From Actinomycetes bacterium (GTDB taxonomy: Bacteria > Actinomycetota > Thermoleophilia > Gaiellales > Gaiellaceae), in NCBI GenBank assembly GCA_030598925.1, contig JAUVPB010000002.1, positions 1-41,118 on the forward strand: a stretch of DNA of 41,118 nt. Direction: 5' to 3'. Shown here in pieces: positions 25,540 to 35,629 of this stretch. The notes below the pieces were generated by a model. It worked only from the letters and a program-made list of their open reading frames with translations. It was not told the DNA's origin and did not search any database. A program made the position numbers and the translations under genes. Each line of letters starts with the position of its first letter. Position 1 is the stretch's first letter.

Positions 25540-27174
25540 CTAGGCGAGGACGAAGCCGTCGTAGCCCATCGCCGCTACCTCGTCGCACTTCTTCCGGTAC
25601 GTCCCGACGCCACCTACGTACGGCGTGAAGATGCGTGCCTTGCCGGGGATGTTGGCACCCGTGTACCAGGAGTCTGCTTCCGGAAAGAGCGTCCCGTTGG
25701 CGACCTTGTTCACGTGCTCGACCCAGTCGTCTTCCGCCTCGACTCGGGGTTCGATAGTCTCGACGCCTTCGCTCGTCAGATGTTCCAAGCAGTCGGCGAC
25801 CCATTCGACGTGCTGCTCGATTGACGTCATCATGTTGCTGATCACCGAGGGGCTACCGGGGCCGGTGATCGTGAACAGGTTGGGGAAACCTGCGGTGCCG
25901 ATTCCGAGGTAGGTGCGCGGGCCGGCAGCCCACTTCTCCTTGAGCGCCTCGCCGCTTCGTCCACGGATGTCGATGCTGAACAGAGCCCCCGTCATGTTGT
26001 CAAAGCCGGTCGCGAAGACGATCGCGTCGACGTTGAACTGCGCGTCGGTGGTGCTCAGGCCGCTTGGCGTGACGGCCTCGATGGGCGTTTCCCGCAGGTC
26101 TATGAGCGTGACGTTGTCGCGGTTGTACGTCTCGTAGTAGTCCGTGTCAACGCATAGCCGCGTGGTAGCGAACGGGTGGCTCCTCGGGCACAGGGTCTCA
26201 GCCACCTCGGGGTCGTCGACGCGACTACGGATCTTGTTGCGGACGAACTCTGCGACTTCCTCGTTGGCCTTGCGATCGGTGAGGATGTCGCTATAGGCGA
26301 ACAGGAACGAGAAGCCGCCTTGCGCCCAGCGCCGCTCGAACTCTCGCTCGCGTTCTTCCTCTGAGTCGTCGAACAAGGAGCGCTCGCGAATCTCGAACAT
26401 CAGTCCCGTCGACGACCAGCGAGCCATGTCCCAGTACTTGTCGTAGTTGTCTTTGATTTTGCGCTCGTGGCGAGGGTCGAGCGGTCCGTTCCAGGCAGGA
26501 ATGCTGAAGTTCGGTGTCCGCTGGAACACCGTGAGCTCTTCGGCCCGCGCGGCGATCATCGGAATGGCCTGGATGCCTGTTGAGCCGGTGCCGATGACCG
26601 CAACGCTCTTGCCCGTGAAGTCGACGTCGTCCTTCGGCCAGCGCGCCGTGTGGTACGTCTCGCCCTCGAAGCTGTCGACGCCCTCCCAGTCTGGGAGATT
26701 TGGTTTCGTGATGCAGCCCGTGGCCATGATGCAGAACCGCGCCGAGAAGGTGTCCGGGCCGTCGGTCTCGATCGTCCACCGCTTTGCGGTCTCGTCGAAC
26801 GCCGCCCGGGTGACGCGGGTCTCGAACTGCATGTCCCTGCGCAGATCGAACCTCTCCGTCACGTGGCTGATATAGCCCTGGATCTCATGCTGCTCCGGGT
26901 AGCGAGACGACCAGGTCCATTCCTCCCGCAGATCTTCGGGCCACGAGTACGAGTAGAACATGCTCTCCGTGTCGCAGCGTGCGCCTGGGTACCGGTTCCA
27001 ATACCAGGTACCGCCGACGTCTGTCCCGGCTTCGAGAACCCGCGCCGTCAGACCGAGCTCGCGCAGCCGGTGCAGCATGTAGACGCCCGAGAGACCGGCG
27101 CCCACGATCACGGCGTCAAACTCAGTCGTCACCGCGTCAGCGCTCGTGCCGTGGCTTTCCATTTCGTCCGCCAT
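25540..27174 (-). CDS. flavin-binding (Baeyer-Villiger type) monooxygenase
   Basis: DAVIVGAGLSGVYMLHRLRELGLTARVLEAGTDVGGTWYWNRYPGARCDTESMFYSYSW; FxGxxxHTxxWP motif FEGETYHTARWP. Confidence 0.92.
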   Translation of the reverse strand: MADEMESHGTSADAVTTEFDAVIVGAGLSGVYMLHRLRELGLTARVLEAGTDVGGTWYWNRYPGARCDTESMFYSYSWPEDLREEWTWSSRYPEQHEIQGYISHVTERFDLRRDMQFETRVTRAAFDETAKRWTIETDGPDTFSARFCIMATGCITKPNLPDWEGVDSFEGETYHTARWPKDDVDFTGKSVAVIGTGSTGIQAIPMIAARAEELTVFQRTPNFSIPAWNGPLDPRHERKIKDNYDKYWDMARWSSTGLMFEIRERSLFDDSEEEREREFERRWAQGGFSFLFAYSDILTDRKANEEVAEFVRNKIRSRVDDPEVAETLCPRSHPFATTRLCVDTDYYETYNRDNVTLIDLRETPIEAVTPSGLSTTDAQFNVDAIVFATGFDNMTGALFSIDIRGRSGEALKEKWAAGPRTYLGIGTAGFPNLFTITGPGSPSVISNMMTSIEQHVEWVADCLEHLTSEGVETIEPRVEAEDDWVEHVNKVANGTLFPEADSWYTGANIPGKARIFTPYVGGVGTYRKKCDEVAAMGYDGFVLA

Positions 27175-27325
27175 GCTGGGCTCACAGCGTAGCCAAGCGA
27201 CGCCCCGGAAGTCACGCCAGCAACCCGTGAGTCACGCTTACTTCTCATGACGGATGCGTCCCTCGATGGAGGGATCTCCAAGCCCGCGTAGCCAATTCTT
27301 CGCTTGCCCAGGCAATAGTTCGTCT

Positions 27326-27850
27326 ATGCGGCGCACCATCCTTATCCTGGTGATTCTGTTCGCGTTCGAGCCTGCGGCCGGCGCGATCAATCCGCCCGAA
27401 GCCGCAGCGGCTGGAGCCAGTACGAGCGCCAGCGTTGTGACGACCAAGCAGCTGATCAAGGGCTTCAAACGTGTCACCAAGGGAGATCGACTGACGCGCG
27501 ACGCGCGCGCCTCCTGGGCCGGTGTTGTCGCCCTCCGATTCGGCAGGGTCGCCTCGCAGTCGAGGATTGGAAAGTACGGACACTTCGTGCTGTATGTCGC
27601 ACGGCGAGCGAGTATCGATCCCGAGGTGGGGAGGCTCCTTGCTGACATCCATACGGCTGAGCCGATTACTCCGAATCGCAAAGGCATCCGTTGGGAGCAA
27701 AACGTCTCCCTGCGGGGCGATGGTCGCTTCTGGACTGCGAAGACGAAGTACGCGCGCAATGTCGTACTGATCTGGAACGGCTCAGCCAAGAAGGGCGTCA
27801 CGCCCGCCTGGAAGCGGCTCCACAGGGCACTCCGCAAGGCGACGCGCTAG
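27326..27850 (+). CDS. hypothetical secreted basic protein
   Basis: MRRTILILVILFAFEPAAGA signal-like N-terminus; internal ATG of ORF 27254..27850. Confidence 0.55.
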   Translation: MRRTILILVILFAFEPAAGAINPPEAAAAGASTSASVVTTKQLIKGFKRVTKGDRLTRDARASWAGVVALRFGRVASQSRIGKYGHFVLYVARRASIDPEVGRLLADIHTAEPITPNRKGIRWEQNVSLRGDGRFWTAKTKYARNVVLIWNGSAKKGVTPAWKRLHRALRKATR

Positions 27851-27914
27851 CGCGACAATCGCCCGATGCCGTCGCCGCGCCGGCTTGCCGACGCGGCCAC
27901 GGAGTGAGCTCGGA

Positions 27915-29498
27915 CTAGAGCTCGACCACCATGGCCTTGACCACGGCGGGCACGTCCGCGAGTTCCTCGAGGACGTGATCGCCAGGAGGTGAGTCAAGGT
28001 TGATGAACGACAACGCTTGGCCGCCTTCCTTGTCCCGACCCAGGCGCCACTCGGCGATGTTGACGCGATGGTTGCCAAGGAGCGTGCCGACCTCGCCGAT
28101 CACGCCCGGCATGTCCTTGCTGAGCATCAGCAGGATCACGCCTCTCGGCTCCGCGTCCAGGTGGTAGTGGCTGACCTGCACGATGCGTCCCTCGCGGTTC
28201 TCGAACACGACCCCGGACATCGTTCTATCGCCGCCATCCCAGGCGACGCGGCACGAGATCATGTTCGGGTAGTCGCGCGAGCCGATGCCATGTGCCTCGG
28301 CCACGGCGATTCCATGCTCTGCTGCGAGCGCCGGAGCGTTGACGAGGTTGACGGAGTCGGTCAGGAAGCCCGCCAGGAGGCCGGCGAGCGTGCCTGTTGC
28401 CACGGCGCGAATCGAGTCCTCGATCGCGTCGCCCCTGGCCTCGATCTCGATCCGGTCGATCCGCTCCGGTGCCATGGCGAACTGGATCCGGCCCATCGCG
28501 TGAGCCAGCTCGAGCCACGGTTTCATCTCAGCGTCCATCTCGAAGGGGAAGTTCACGCTGTTACGGATCCCGTCGCCGCGAACGGCGTCAACGACCTGCT
28601 CGACGACCTGGACTGCAACATCACGCTGTGCCTCGTGCGTGCTTGCGCCTAGGTGTGGGGTGTGCACGACACCTGGGTGTCCGACCAGCGGGTTGTCGGG
28701 CGCCGGAGGTTCGGTCGAGAATACGTCGATCCCGGCGGCGAGAACGTGGCCGGAGGCGAGCGCAACGGCGAGCGCTTCCTCGTCGACGAGGTCGCCGCGT
28801 GCCGCGTTGACGACGATCGCGCCGTGCTTGAGCTTGCCGAGAGCGGCTTCGTCGAGGAGGTGGCGCGTTGCAGGGGAAAGGGCGCAATGGAGCGAGACAA
28901 CGTCAGACTTCGCCAGCAGCTCGTCTAGTTCCACGAGCGTGACGGCCTGATCTCGTGCGACCTGCTCTGAGACGTACGGGTCGTACGCGACCACCTCCAT
29001 CTGGAAGCCGCGGGCACGTCTTGCGACCTCGCGGCCGATCCGGCCAAAACCGATGATTCCGAGCGTCCGGCCGGCTAGCTCGATGCCGGTGAACTCGCTT
29101 CGCGACCAATCCCCTGTCGCCACGGAGACGTGGGCGCGCGCCGTGTGACGGCTCGCCGCGAGCATGAGCCCCATCGTCTGTTCTGCTGTCGCGATCGAGT
29201 TTGCCTGCGGCGTGTTCATCACGACGATGCCTTTCCGCGTGGCTGCGGCGACGTCGATGTTGTCGACGCCCACGCCGGCGCGCCCGACGACCGCGAGCCG
29301 GCTGCCGGCGGCGATCACGTCGGCGTCCACCTTCGTCGCGCTTCGCACGATTAACGCGTCGTAGGTGTCGATGATCTCGAGCAGCTCGCCCTTCTCGAGG
29401 CCGATCCTGACGTCCGCGTCGATGTCCTTCAGATCTTCGAGCAGATCGAGGCCCGCGGCACCGAGCTTGTCGGCAATCAAGATCGAATGTTTCGTCAC
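27915..29498 (-). CDS. serA: D-3-phosphoglycerate dehydrogenase
   Basis: LIVRSATKVDADVIAAGSRLAVVGRAGVGVDNIDVAAATRKGIVVMNTPQANSIATAEQTMGLMLAASR; C-terminal ACT domain. Confidence 0.95.
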   Translation of the reverse strand: MTKHSILIADKLGAAGLDLLEDLKDIDADVRIGLEKGELLEIIDTYDALIVRSATKVDADVIAAGSRLAVVGRAGVGVDNIDVAAATRKGIVVMNTPQANSIATAEQTMGLMLAASRHTARAHVSVATGDWSRSEFTGIELAGRTLGIIGFGRIGREVARRARGFQMEVVAYDPYVSEQVARDQAVTLVELDELLAKSDVVSLHCALSPATRHLLDEAALGKLKHGAIVVNAARGDLVDEEALAVALASGHVLAAGIDVFSTEPPAPDNPLVGHPGVVHTPHLGASTHEAQRDVAVQVVEQVVDAVRGDGIRNSVNFPFEMDAEMKPWLELAHAMGRIQFAMAPERIDRIEIEARGDAIEDSIRAVATGTLAGLLAGFLTDSVNLVNAPALAAEHGIAVAEAHGIGSRDYPNMISCRVAWDGGDRTMSGVVFENREGRIVQVSHYHLDAEPRGVILLMLSKDMPGVIGEVGTLLGNHRVNIAEWRLGRDKEGGQALSFINLDSPPGDHVLEELADVPAVVKAMVVEL

Positions 29499-30361
29499 CT
29501 TTGAGTCTCCCCCGAAGCCAGCGCGGCGCGCAGCTGTTCTCGCTTGTCGTCTTCCTGGAACAGGACGTCTCCGCGCTCGACCAGCTCGATGCCGCGCTCG
29601 AATGTTCGCAAGGCCTCGGGCGACGTTAGCCGGTCACGGCCGCCCGGGCCGGCGGCGAGCGGCAGGACCGGGGCGAGGGTGTTCGCTCTGATGTACACGG
29701 GGGCGCCTGTCGCGACGCGCTCACGGTGCGCGACGCCTCCGAAGCCAACGAACAGATCAACCGTGTCGGCGGCTTGCAGATCGCTCGCGCCGTCGCCGAC
29801 CAGCATCGTCAGCCCGCACGACTTCGCAAGCAGATCTCGAATGACCTCTGGCTTCCCGTTAGAGCGGGTGAGCGCTCCGGCTTCGAAGCCCGCGAACTCG
29901 TTTTCGTGTGCTTGGCCAGGCCGCCACCACTCGCCGCTTAGCTCGTTGTATCGCGCCTGCACGCCGCGTACGTTGGCCGGGTCGACGCCGAGATGCACGG
30001 CAAACTCGGCAACCGGCTCAACGAGGCCACCGCTCACGACGTACACCTTGGTCCCGAGTTCGCGGAGGGCCGCAATCACGGCGCCGGCGTGTGGGACGAC
30101 GTTACGTTTGTACGCTGCTCGGAGTCCAGCGACGGCTTGCTCCGTCGGCCGCAGCATCTCGAGCCGTGCCCCGTAGATATCGCCAAGATCGACCTCGCCG
30201 GCCATCGCAGCGTCGGTGAGCGCTGTGACCTCGGCCTCTAGTCCGAGACCTTCGGCGAGCACGTCGATGCCTTCGATCGTCGAGAGCGTCGAGTCGCAGT
30301 CGAAGACGACGTGGGCGAACTCCGGCCATCGCACGCGCGTAGTCGGCGAAGTTTCTAGCAT
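29495..30361 (-). CDS. serB: phosphoserine phosphatase-like HAD hydrolase
   Basis: VVFDCDSTLSTIEGIDVLAE...VYVVSGGLVEPVAEFAVHLGVD...LTMLVGDGASDLQAA; 4-bp overlap with serA. Confidence 0.88.
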   Translation of the reverse strand: MLETSPTTRVRWPEFAHVVFDCDSTLSTIEGIDVLAEGLGLEAEVTALTDAAMAGEVDLGDIYGARLEMLRPTEQAVAGLRAAYKRNVVPHAGAVIAALRELGTKVYVVSGGLVEPVAEFAVHLGVDPANVRGVQARYNELSGEWWRPGQAHENEFAGFEAGALTRSNGKPEVIRDLLAKSCGLTMLVGDGASDLQAADTVDLFVGFGGVAHRERVATGAPVYIRANTLAPVLPLAAGPGGRDRLTSPEALRTFERGIELVERGDVLFQEDDKREQLRAALASGETQR

Positions 30362-30529
30362 TGCCTGCAATCGTGCCACGGAGAGCTGACCTCGGCGCTG
30401 ATGACGTGCCGGCTCGTTCGGCAAGAGCAGCGCCTTGAGTCGAAAATCCACCACGCTGTTCGACGCGTAGTGGAAGTGACGTCGTAGCCGCTCAGTCGCA
30501 TTTCGACCATCAACCAAAGGAGGCATGCC

Positions 30530-30883
30530 ATGAAGTTCGTGTGCTTGATCTACTCAGACGAAGCTGACCCAACGAGCCATCCCAGGCCAGGGAGTGCCGA
30601 GTTCGAGCCCATCATGGCCGGCTATCAGAAGTTCGGCGAGGAAGCCGGCGAGCGCGTGCTCGCCGGCGAGCCGCTTGAACCGACGGCAACCGCAACCTCG
30701 GTGCGGGTGCGGAACGGCGAGGTGCTCACCACAGACGGCCCGTTCGCCGAGACCAAAGAGCAGCTCGGTGGGTTCTACATGCTGGAGTGCGAGAGCCGTG
30801 GGGAGGCGATCGAGCTGGCCGCGAAGATTCCGCATGCAAGCATGGGTACGATCGAGGTCAGGGCCGTACCGAGCTTCTCCTAG
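30530..30883 (+). CDS. YciI / DGPF (DUF1330/YCII-like) family protein
   Basis: MKFVCLIYSDEA...VRVRNGEVLTTDGPFAETKEQLGGFYMLECESRGEAIELAAKIP; AAAGGAGG upstream. Confidence 0.93.
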   Translation: MKFVCLIYSDEADPTSHPRPGSAEFEPIMAGYQKFGEEAGERVLAGEPLEPTATATSVRVRNGEVLTTDGPFAETKEQLGGFYMLECESRGEAIELAAKIPHASMGTIEVRAVPSFS

Positions 30884-30931
30884 CTCGCGACGGTCATTTC
30901 ACGCGCCAGGCAATCCGAGCGGAGGAGCCAC

Positions 30932-31564
30932 ATGATCAAGCTCTATTACCTTCCAGGTTCGGCCGCGCTCGCACCGCACGGGTGTCTGGAGGAGGCCGGT
31001 GCCGACTACGAGCTGGTACGAGTTGTTCGGGAGAACGGTCGTCCGACTGAGCCGCGTAACTATCTCGATCTGCAGCCCATGGGTCGGGTTCCCGCACTGG
31101 TGGACGGCGAGATCGTGACGTACGAGTCGGCAGCCGTCTGCATGTATGTCGGTGACCGATTCCCCGAAGCACGTCTCGGACCGGGTACCGATCCCGCGGC
31201 GCGTGCGGCATGGTACCGCTGGCATACCTACCTCACCAACACCGTCCAGGCCGACTTCATGCGCATGTTCGCGCCGGAGCGGGACGTCGACAGCGACTCT
31301 GCCAAGGCAGAGGTCGAAGCGTGCGCGAAGCGACGGCTCGCGGCAACGCGCGATTGGATCGACGGAGAGCTTGCGAAGGCAGGCGGCTACCTAGTCGGCG
31401 GGACATTCTCCACCGCCGATCTGTTCCTCGCGATGGTGACGCGCTGGGGGCGGCGGCTCGACGAGCCCTGGTGGGGCGCGCCAAACCTCGGCTCCCACTA
31501 CAGGCGCATCACGAGCCGGCCGGCGATCCAGCGCGTCTACGAGCAGGAAGGTCTCGAGGACTAG
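30932..31564 (+). CDS. glutathione S-transferase family protein
   Basis: MIKLYYLPGSAALAPHGCLEEAGADYELVRV...NYLDLQPMGRVPALVDGEIVTYESAAVCMYVGDRFPEA. Confidence 0.92.
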   Translation: MIKLYYLPGSAALAPHGCLEEAGADYELVRVVRENGRPTEPRNYLDLQPMGRVPALVDGEIVTYESAAVCMYVGDRFPEARLGPGTDPAARAAWYRWHTYLTNTVQADFMRMFAPERDVDSDSAKAEVEACAKRRLAATRDWIDGELAKAGGYLVGGTFSTADLFLAMVTRWGRRLDEPWWGAPNLGSHYRRITSRPAIQRVYEQEGLED

Positions 31565-31656
31565 TTCGGTCGCTCCGAGGTCGCACCGCAGTCGAACTCG
31601 GCTAGCTCGTAGTCGTGAGGAGGGCGTGCGGCTGCTAGCTTCGACAGATCGCCACC

Positions 31657-32415
31657 GTGCCTCCCGACGCCGCTCCTGCGCAAGAAGCCCGCACTCTTGT
31701 CTTCGTTCCCGCCTGGAACGAGGAGGAGAACCTGCCCGCCGTGCTCGAGGAGCTGGCCGCCGAACTTCCGGCGGCCGACGTCCTCGTCGTTGACGACGGG
31801 TCGACCGACGGCACGTCCGAGGTCGCTCGTGCTGCTGGTGCCGCGGTCGAGCGGTTCGAGGAGAATCGCGGCCTGCGCGCAGGCATTGCTGCCGGCTACG
31901 CCTATGCGTTGGAGCATGAGTACGACTTCTGCGGCCGCGTCGACGCCGACGGACAGCATCCGGTCGCCGAGCTGTCGCGGCTGCTCGAGCGCGTGCGGTC
32001 CGATGTGTGTGACGTAGCCGTCGGTTCTCGGTTCGTGTCCGGGGATGGCTACGCGGCCTACAGGTACGAACCCAGCAAGACTCGTGCTTTCGGTATCAGC
32101 GTCCTTCGGCGCGCAATGCACCTGCGGCTCGGCCGCTCGTTTGCGGACGCGACGAGCGGGATGTACGCGGCCAACGCCCTCGCGCTTCCGCTGCTCGCCG
32201 AGCCTTATGAGAGCGGCGCGCCCGAGGTCGAGTCACTCATCCGCCTCACGGACGCTGGACTCCGCGTCGACGAGGTTCCAGTGAACATGCGCGAGCGCGC
32301 GAGCGGAGAGTCGAAGCTCCGGGGAGGTAAGGCGGTCAAGCTCGTGCTAACGGTAATCGGGACGTTGATCGCCTTCGAGGGAATTCGTCGCGTGATCTCT
32401 TCACGCAGGCGATGA
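31657..32415 (+). CDS. family 2 glycosyltransferase
   Basis: TLVFVPAWNEEENLPAVLEELAAELPAADVLVVDDGSTDGTSEVARAAG...RVDADGQHP. Confidence 0.9.
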   Translation: MPPDAAPAQEARTLVFVPAWNEEENLPAVLEELAAELPAADVLVVDDGSTDGTSEVARAAGAAVERFEENRGLRAGIAAGYAYALEHEYDFCGRVDADGQHPVAELSRLLERVRSDVCDVAVGSRFVSGDGYAAYRYEPSKTRAFGISVLRRAMHLRLGRSFADATSGMYAANALALPLLAEPYESGAPEVESLIRLTDAGLRVDEVPVNMRERASGESKLRGGKAVKLVLTVIGTLIAFEGIRRVISSRRR

Positions 32416-32425
32416 TCGCGGTCTG

Positions 32426-33007
32426 GTGGCCGGCAGCCAGCGAGATGCCATGAGCAGCTCTCCCGTTCACATCGCCGATGCGGCGAGCGTGCTCGAGCCG
32501 CGCGCTGGCGGCGTAATCGTCGCGATCCTCGGCTACTCGTCTCGGAGCGGGTCCGATCTGCATCCGATTTGCGCAGGGCGGCTCGCGAGAGGGACCGAAG
32601 AGCTCCCGCACGCACGTGCTGTCGTTCTCTCCGGCTGGGCGCGTCGGAACGGCGGGCCGTCTGAGGCCGAGCTGATGTGGCAGGCCTGGCCCGGCGATGG
32701 CGTGCCGCTTGTCGCGGACCCGCACGCGCGCACGACCGCGGAGAGTGCATTGCGGGTCGCGGCCTTGGCCCGATCCGTGGCAGCCAGCGAGGTCAGAGTC
32801 GTGACGTCGCGCTGGCACATGCGCCGGTCGCTGTTTCTCTTCCGGGGCGCGCTACGCGATGCGGAGATCGAGATCAGCGCGGCCTGCGCCGACGATCCAC
32901 CGACGGTTCCCCGGAGGATTCGCGAGCTCGGTGGCTGGCTCGTGGCGCCGGCGCAGCTACGGCGCAAGGCGGACATCGGGGTTACCGCTGCCGAGACTGC
33001 ACGGTGA
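32426..33007 (+). CDS. DUF218 / YdcF-ElyC-like protein
   Basis: GGVIVAILGYSSRSG...ARAVVLSGWARRNGGPSEAELMWQAW...HARTTAESALRVAALA...VRVVTSRWHMRRSLFLFRGA. Confidence 0.75.
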   Translation: MAGSQRDAMSSSPVHIADAASVLEPRAGGVIVAILGYSSRSGSDLHPICAGRLARGTEELPHARAVVLSGWARRNGGPSEAELMWQAWPGDGVPLVADPHARTTAESALRVAALARSVAASEVRVVTSRWHMRRSLFLFRGALRDAEIEISAACADDPPTVPRRIRELGGWLVAPAQLRRKADIGVTAAETAR

Positions 33008-33032
33008 CTGCGACACGCTGGTTCCGCCCTCG

Positions 33033-33488
33033 TTAATCCTCGTCGATCAGCCCCTTGCCTCGTAGCTCATCGAGGGCCTCCTCGGTTTTCGCTACGTCTT
33101 CGATTCCCATGCCGGCGAGGACCGCGGATGATTTCGTGAACTGGACATCGCGGTAGTCGACGATCTCGACCTGATTGCCCCAGGGATCACGAAAGCGTAG
33201 TCCCCGGCCGGCGAGGGCGTCGACGCCCGCGGCCGCCATCGCCCGTCGCGTCTCTTCCTTCGAGTCGACGACGAGGCCAAAGTGCCGATCGGCATCTGGT
33301 GGCAAGGGAGAGCTGGCCGAAAGCGCGATGAATTGGTCGCCGAGGTCGATCCACGCCATCGTCTCGAACCGGTTTCTGAGGGTGAACTCGAAGATGCGCT
33401 CGTAGAACTCGAGCGCCTCGCCGATGTCTCCGACCTCGATGGCGACGTGATTCAGGCCGATGAGACGTGGCTTGCGCGGGGACGACAT
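33033..33488 (-). CDS. VOC family protein
   Basis: LIGLNHVAIEVGDIGEALEFYERIFEFTLRNRFETMAWIDLGDQFIAL...LRFRDPWGNQVEIVDY. Confidence 0.92.
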   Translation of the reverse strand: MSSPRKPRLIGLNHVAIEVGDIGEALEFYERIFEFTLRNRFETMAWIDLGDQFIALSASSPLPPDADRHFGLVVDSKEETRRAMAAAGVDALAGRGLRFRDPWGNQVEIVDYRDVQFTKSSAVLAGMGIEDVAKTEEALDELRGKGLIDED

Positions 33489-33633
33489 CTCTGAGATACC
33501 TCCATCGTCGTGGACTTCGGCATTCTGACAGCGCCGTGGTCGAATGCCGTTGATCCAGCATCGAAGTGCCGGTGCGGATCCTCCCGACGGGTGATGTAGC
33601 GGCCGCTGGCGATGATCAGGATCCGAGAGCGCC

Positions 33634-34365
33634 ATGTCCTCGTCTGCCGCCCTCGCACGACGACAGCTTGCCGGAGTCGTCGCAGCCGGCCTGTCCGCCC
33701 TGGCGCTCGCCGGGTGTGGCGGGAGCGTGCCCGACGTCCAGTTCGCGGCCGAGGCCGAGCCGATTGCGCCGGCCGAGCCGGTTGTCGACCTCACGAGGCC
33801 AAGCGTGCCCGACGGCGCTCAGCGTTACGAGCCGGTCGACGGAGCGTTCGCGCTCTCGATTCCAGGCACCTGGAGAGCGCCGGAGAGCGAGCTCGAGCTA
33901 GCAGAAGCGGTCTGGTTCACCGACACGGGCGCCTCTGGGTTCGACGCGAACGTCAACGTGCTGGTCGAGCAGTTGCCTCGCGCGCTGTCGATCGACGAGT
34001 ACCTCGAGCTCAGCGTTCAGAACGGTCCGCGGCTCGTCGACAACTTCGTGGCGATCGACGCTCGACCCGTGCTGCTCGCTACCGGCGAGACCGGTGGCAG
34101 GTTGGAGTACAAGGGCGAGTTCGAGGGCAGGCTTTTTCGATTCCTAGCGATCGTCTCGCTCGGCGAAACCCAGGCTGTCATCGCGACCTACACCAACATC
34201 GAAGCGGAATACGACAATGCTGCCGGGCTCGTCGAGCCCTACCTGTTGACTGTTGCCTCAAACGCGCTCATCGCATCGCCCGACCCTGAGTCTCCAAAGA
34301 AGAAGAACAAGAAGAGGAAAAAGAAAAAGAAGAAGCAGAGGGAGTCGACCGAGGCAGCGAAGTAG
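33634..34365 (+). CDS. putative lipoprotein with poly-lysine C-terminal tail
   Basis: Lipobox ALAGC (LSALALAGCGGS); C-terminus SPKKKNKKRKKKKKKQRESTEAAK. Confidence 0.75.
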   Translation: MSSSAALARRQLAGVVAAGLSALALAGCGGSVPDVQFAAEAEPIAPAEPVVDLTRPSVPDGAQRYEPVDGAFALSIPGTWRAPESELELAEAVWFTDTGASGFDANVNVLVEQLPRALSIDEYLELSVQNGPRLVDNFVAIDARPVLLATGETGGRLEYKGEFEGRLFRFLAIVSLGETQAVIATYTNIEAEYDNAAGLVEPYLLTVASNALIASPDPESPKKKNKKRKKKKKKQRESTEAAK

Positions 34366-34455
34366 CCACCGCCAAGGCCGTCGGCAACGCGCTACGTGGC
34401 TCGACCGCGGAACGACCGCTGCACGGCCCGAGCAACCGCTTCACAATGGGCGGTA

Positions 34456-35547
34456 GTGCCACGTGCACGTGTCGTCGCTCTCATCGTCGGGCTGGTCGCG
34501 CTCGCGGCGGTCGTTGCCGCCTGGTCGCTGCGCTCAGACGACGTCGCGCCCGGCGGTGTCAGCAGTCGCGGCGAGCCAACGCCCGGAGCGGATCGTCTTC
34601 GCGGCCCCGATGTTCCGCCGGAGGGCGTTCTGCCAGGGCGGCTATGGACAGTCGTCCCCGGTCACGACCGAGCCGGCTCGAGCTGTGAGATGCGGGCAAT
34701 CGATCTCGGAGCGCTGGAGCTCGAGCCGCCGGGCCAGCTGACGCATTGCACGCTGGTCGATATCTCGTCGGATGGGCAGTTTGCCGCGGCCTACGACGAT
34801 CAGCTGCGGCTCGCACTCCTTGATCTCCGTGATCGTCCCGAGTGGATCCGTGACCTCGACACCCGGCTGCGGGAGAACTCTTCGCGGACGTCGCGCATCG
34901 CCGCGCTCGCCGGCGACGGTCGGGCCGTTGCGTGGTGTGTGGGCGGGAACGAGACGGCTGTTCTTACGATCGAGTCCGGAGACGTGCAGAGCGTCACGGG
35001 TTGCGACCCACGGTTCGGGCAGGATGGCGAGTTGTTCACGCGCACAGGTGCTCCGCGAAACGAGGAGATCCGCGCGGACGGGCGGGTGGTTCTCTCCCAA
35101 CCGGACTTCCGAGAAGGTCTCGATCTGACGCCCGAGGAGGAGTCAGACCTCCTGGCCTATGACGTCGGGGCAGACGGGGCGATCGCGACGAAGGTGCGGC
35201 GCGTCATCGGTTTGCCGCTGGCGACGATCCAGCTCTGGCAAGACGAGCAGTTCCAAGGCGCGTACCGAGTCTCGGGAGTTGACGGAGCGCTCGAGTCGAG
35301 TGGGCTCGAGCTCAGCCCGGACGCGACGCGCGTCGCGCTGGGTTGGCGCGGACTCCTTGCGGGCGTACTCGACTTCGGCTTCGGGCGGGTTGGACGCACC
35401 TCAGACCATGGGTCGTACGCGTGGTCGCCCGACGGTCGCTGGCTCGCGATCGGCAACGCCGAGAGCATCTCGATCTACGCTCGCGGCAGCGACGCTCCCA
35501 CCTACTCGCTGCCGGTCACGACGCTGATGATCGCCTGGAGCCAGTAG
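34456..35547 (+). CDS. membrane-anchored beta-propeller-like (WD40/PD40-like) protein
   Basis: N-terminal TM VVALIVGLVALAAVVAAWSL; later SYAWSPDGRWLAIGNAESISIYARG. Confidence 0.6.
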   Translation: MPRARVVALIVGLVALAAVVAAWSLRSDDVAPGGVSSRGEPTPGADRLRGPDVPPEGVLPGRLWTVVPGHDRAGSSCEMRAIDLGALELEPPGQLTHCTLVDISSDGQFAAAYDDQLRLALLDLRDRPEWIRDLDTRLRENSSRTSRIAALAGDGRAVAWCVGGNETAVLTIESGDVQSVTGCDPRFGQDGELFTRTGAPRNEEIRADGRVVLSQPDFREGLDLTPEEESDLLAYDVGADGAIATKVRRVIGLPLATIQLWQDEQFQGAYRVSGVDGALESSGLELSPDATRVALGWRGLLAGVLDFGFGRVGRTSDHGSYAWSPDGRWLAIGNAESISIYARGSDAPTYSLPVTTLMIAWSQ

Positions 35548-35629
35548 CGCGGGAGACCACAGCACGGCGCCGCCGGCAACCGACTCGCTTCCCTCGTCGA
35601 GGGAGGCCGCCGGGCGGCAAGATGGACAT

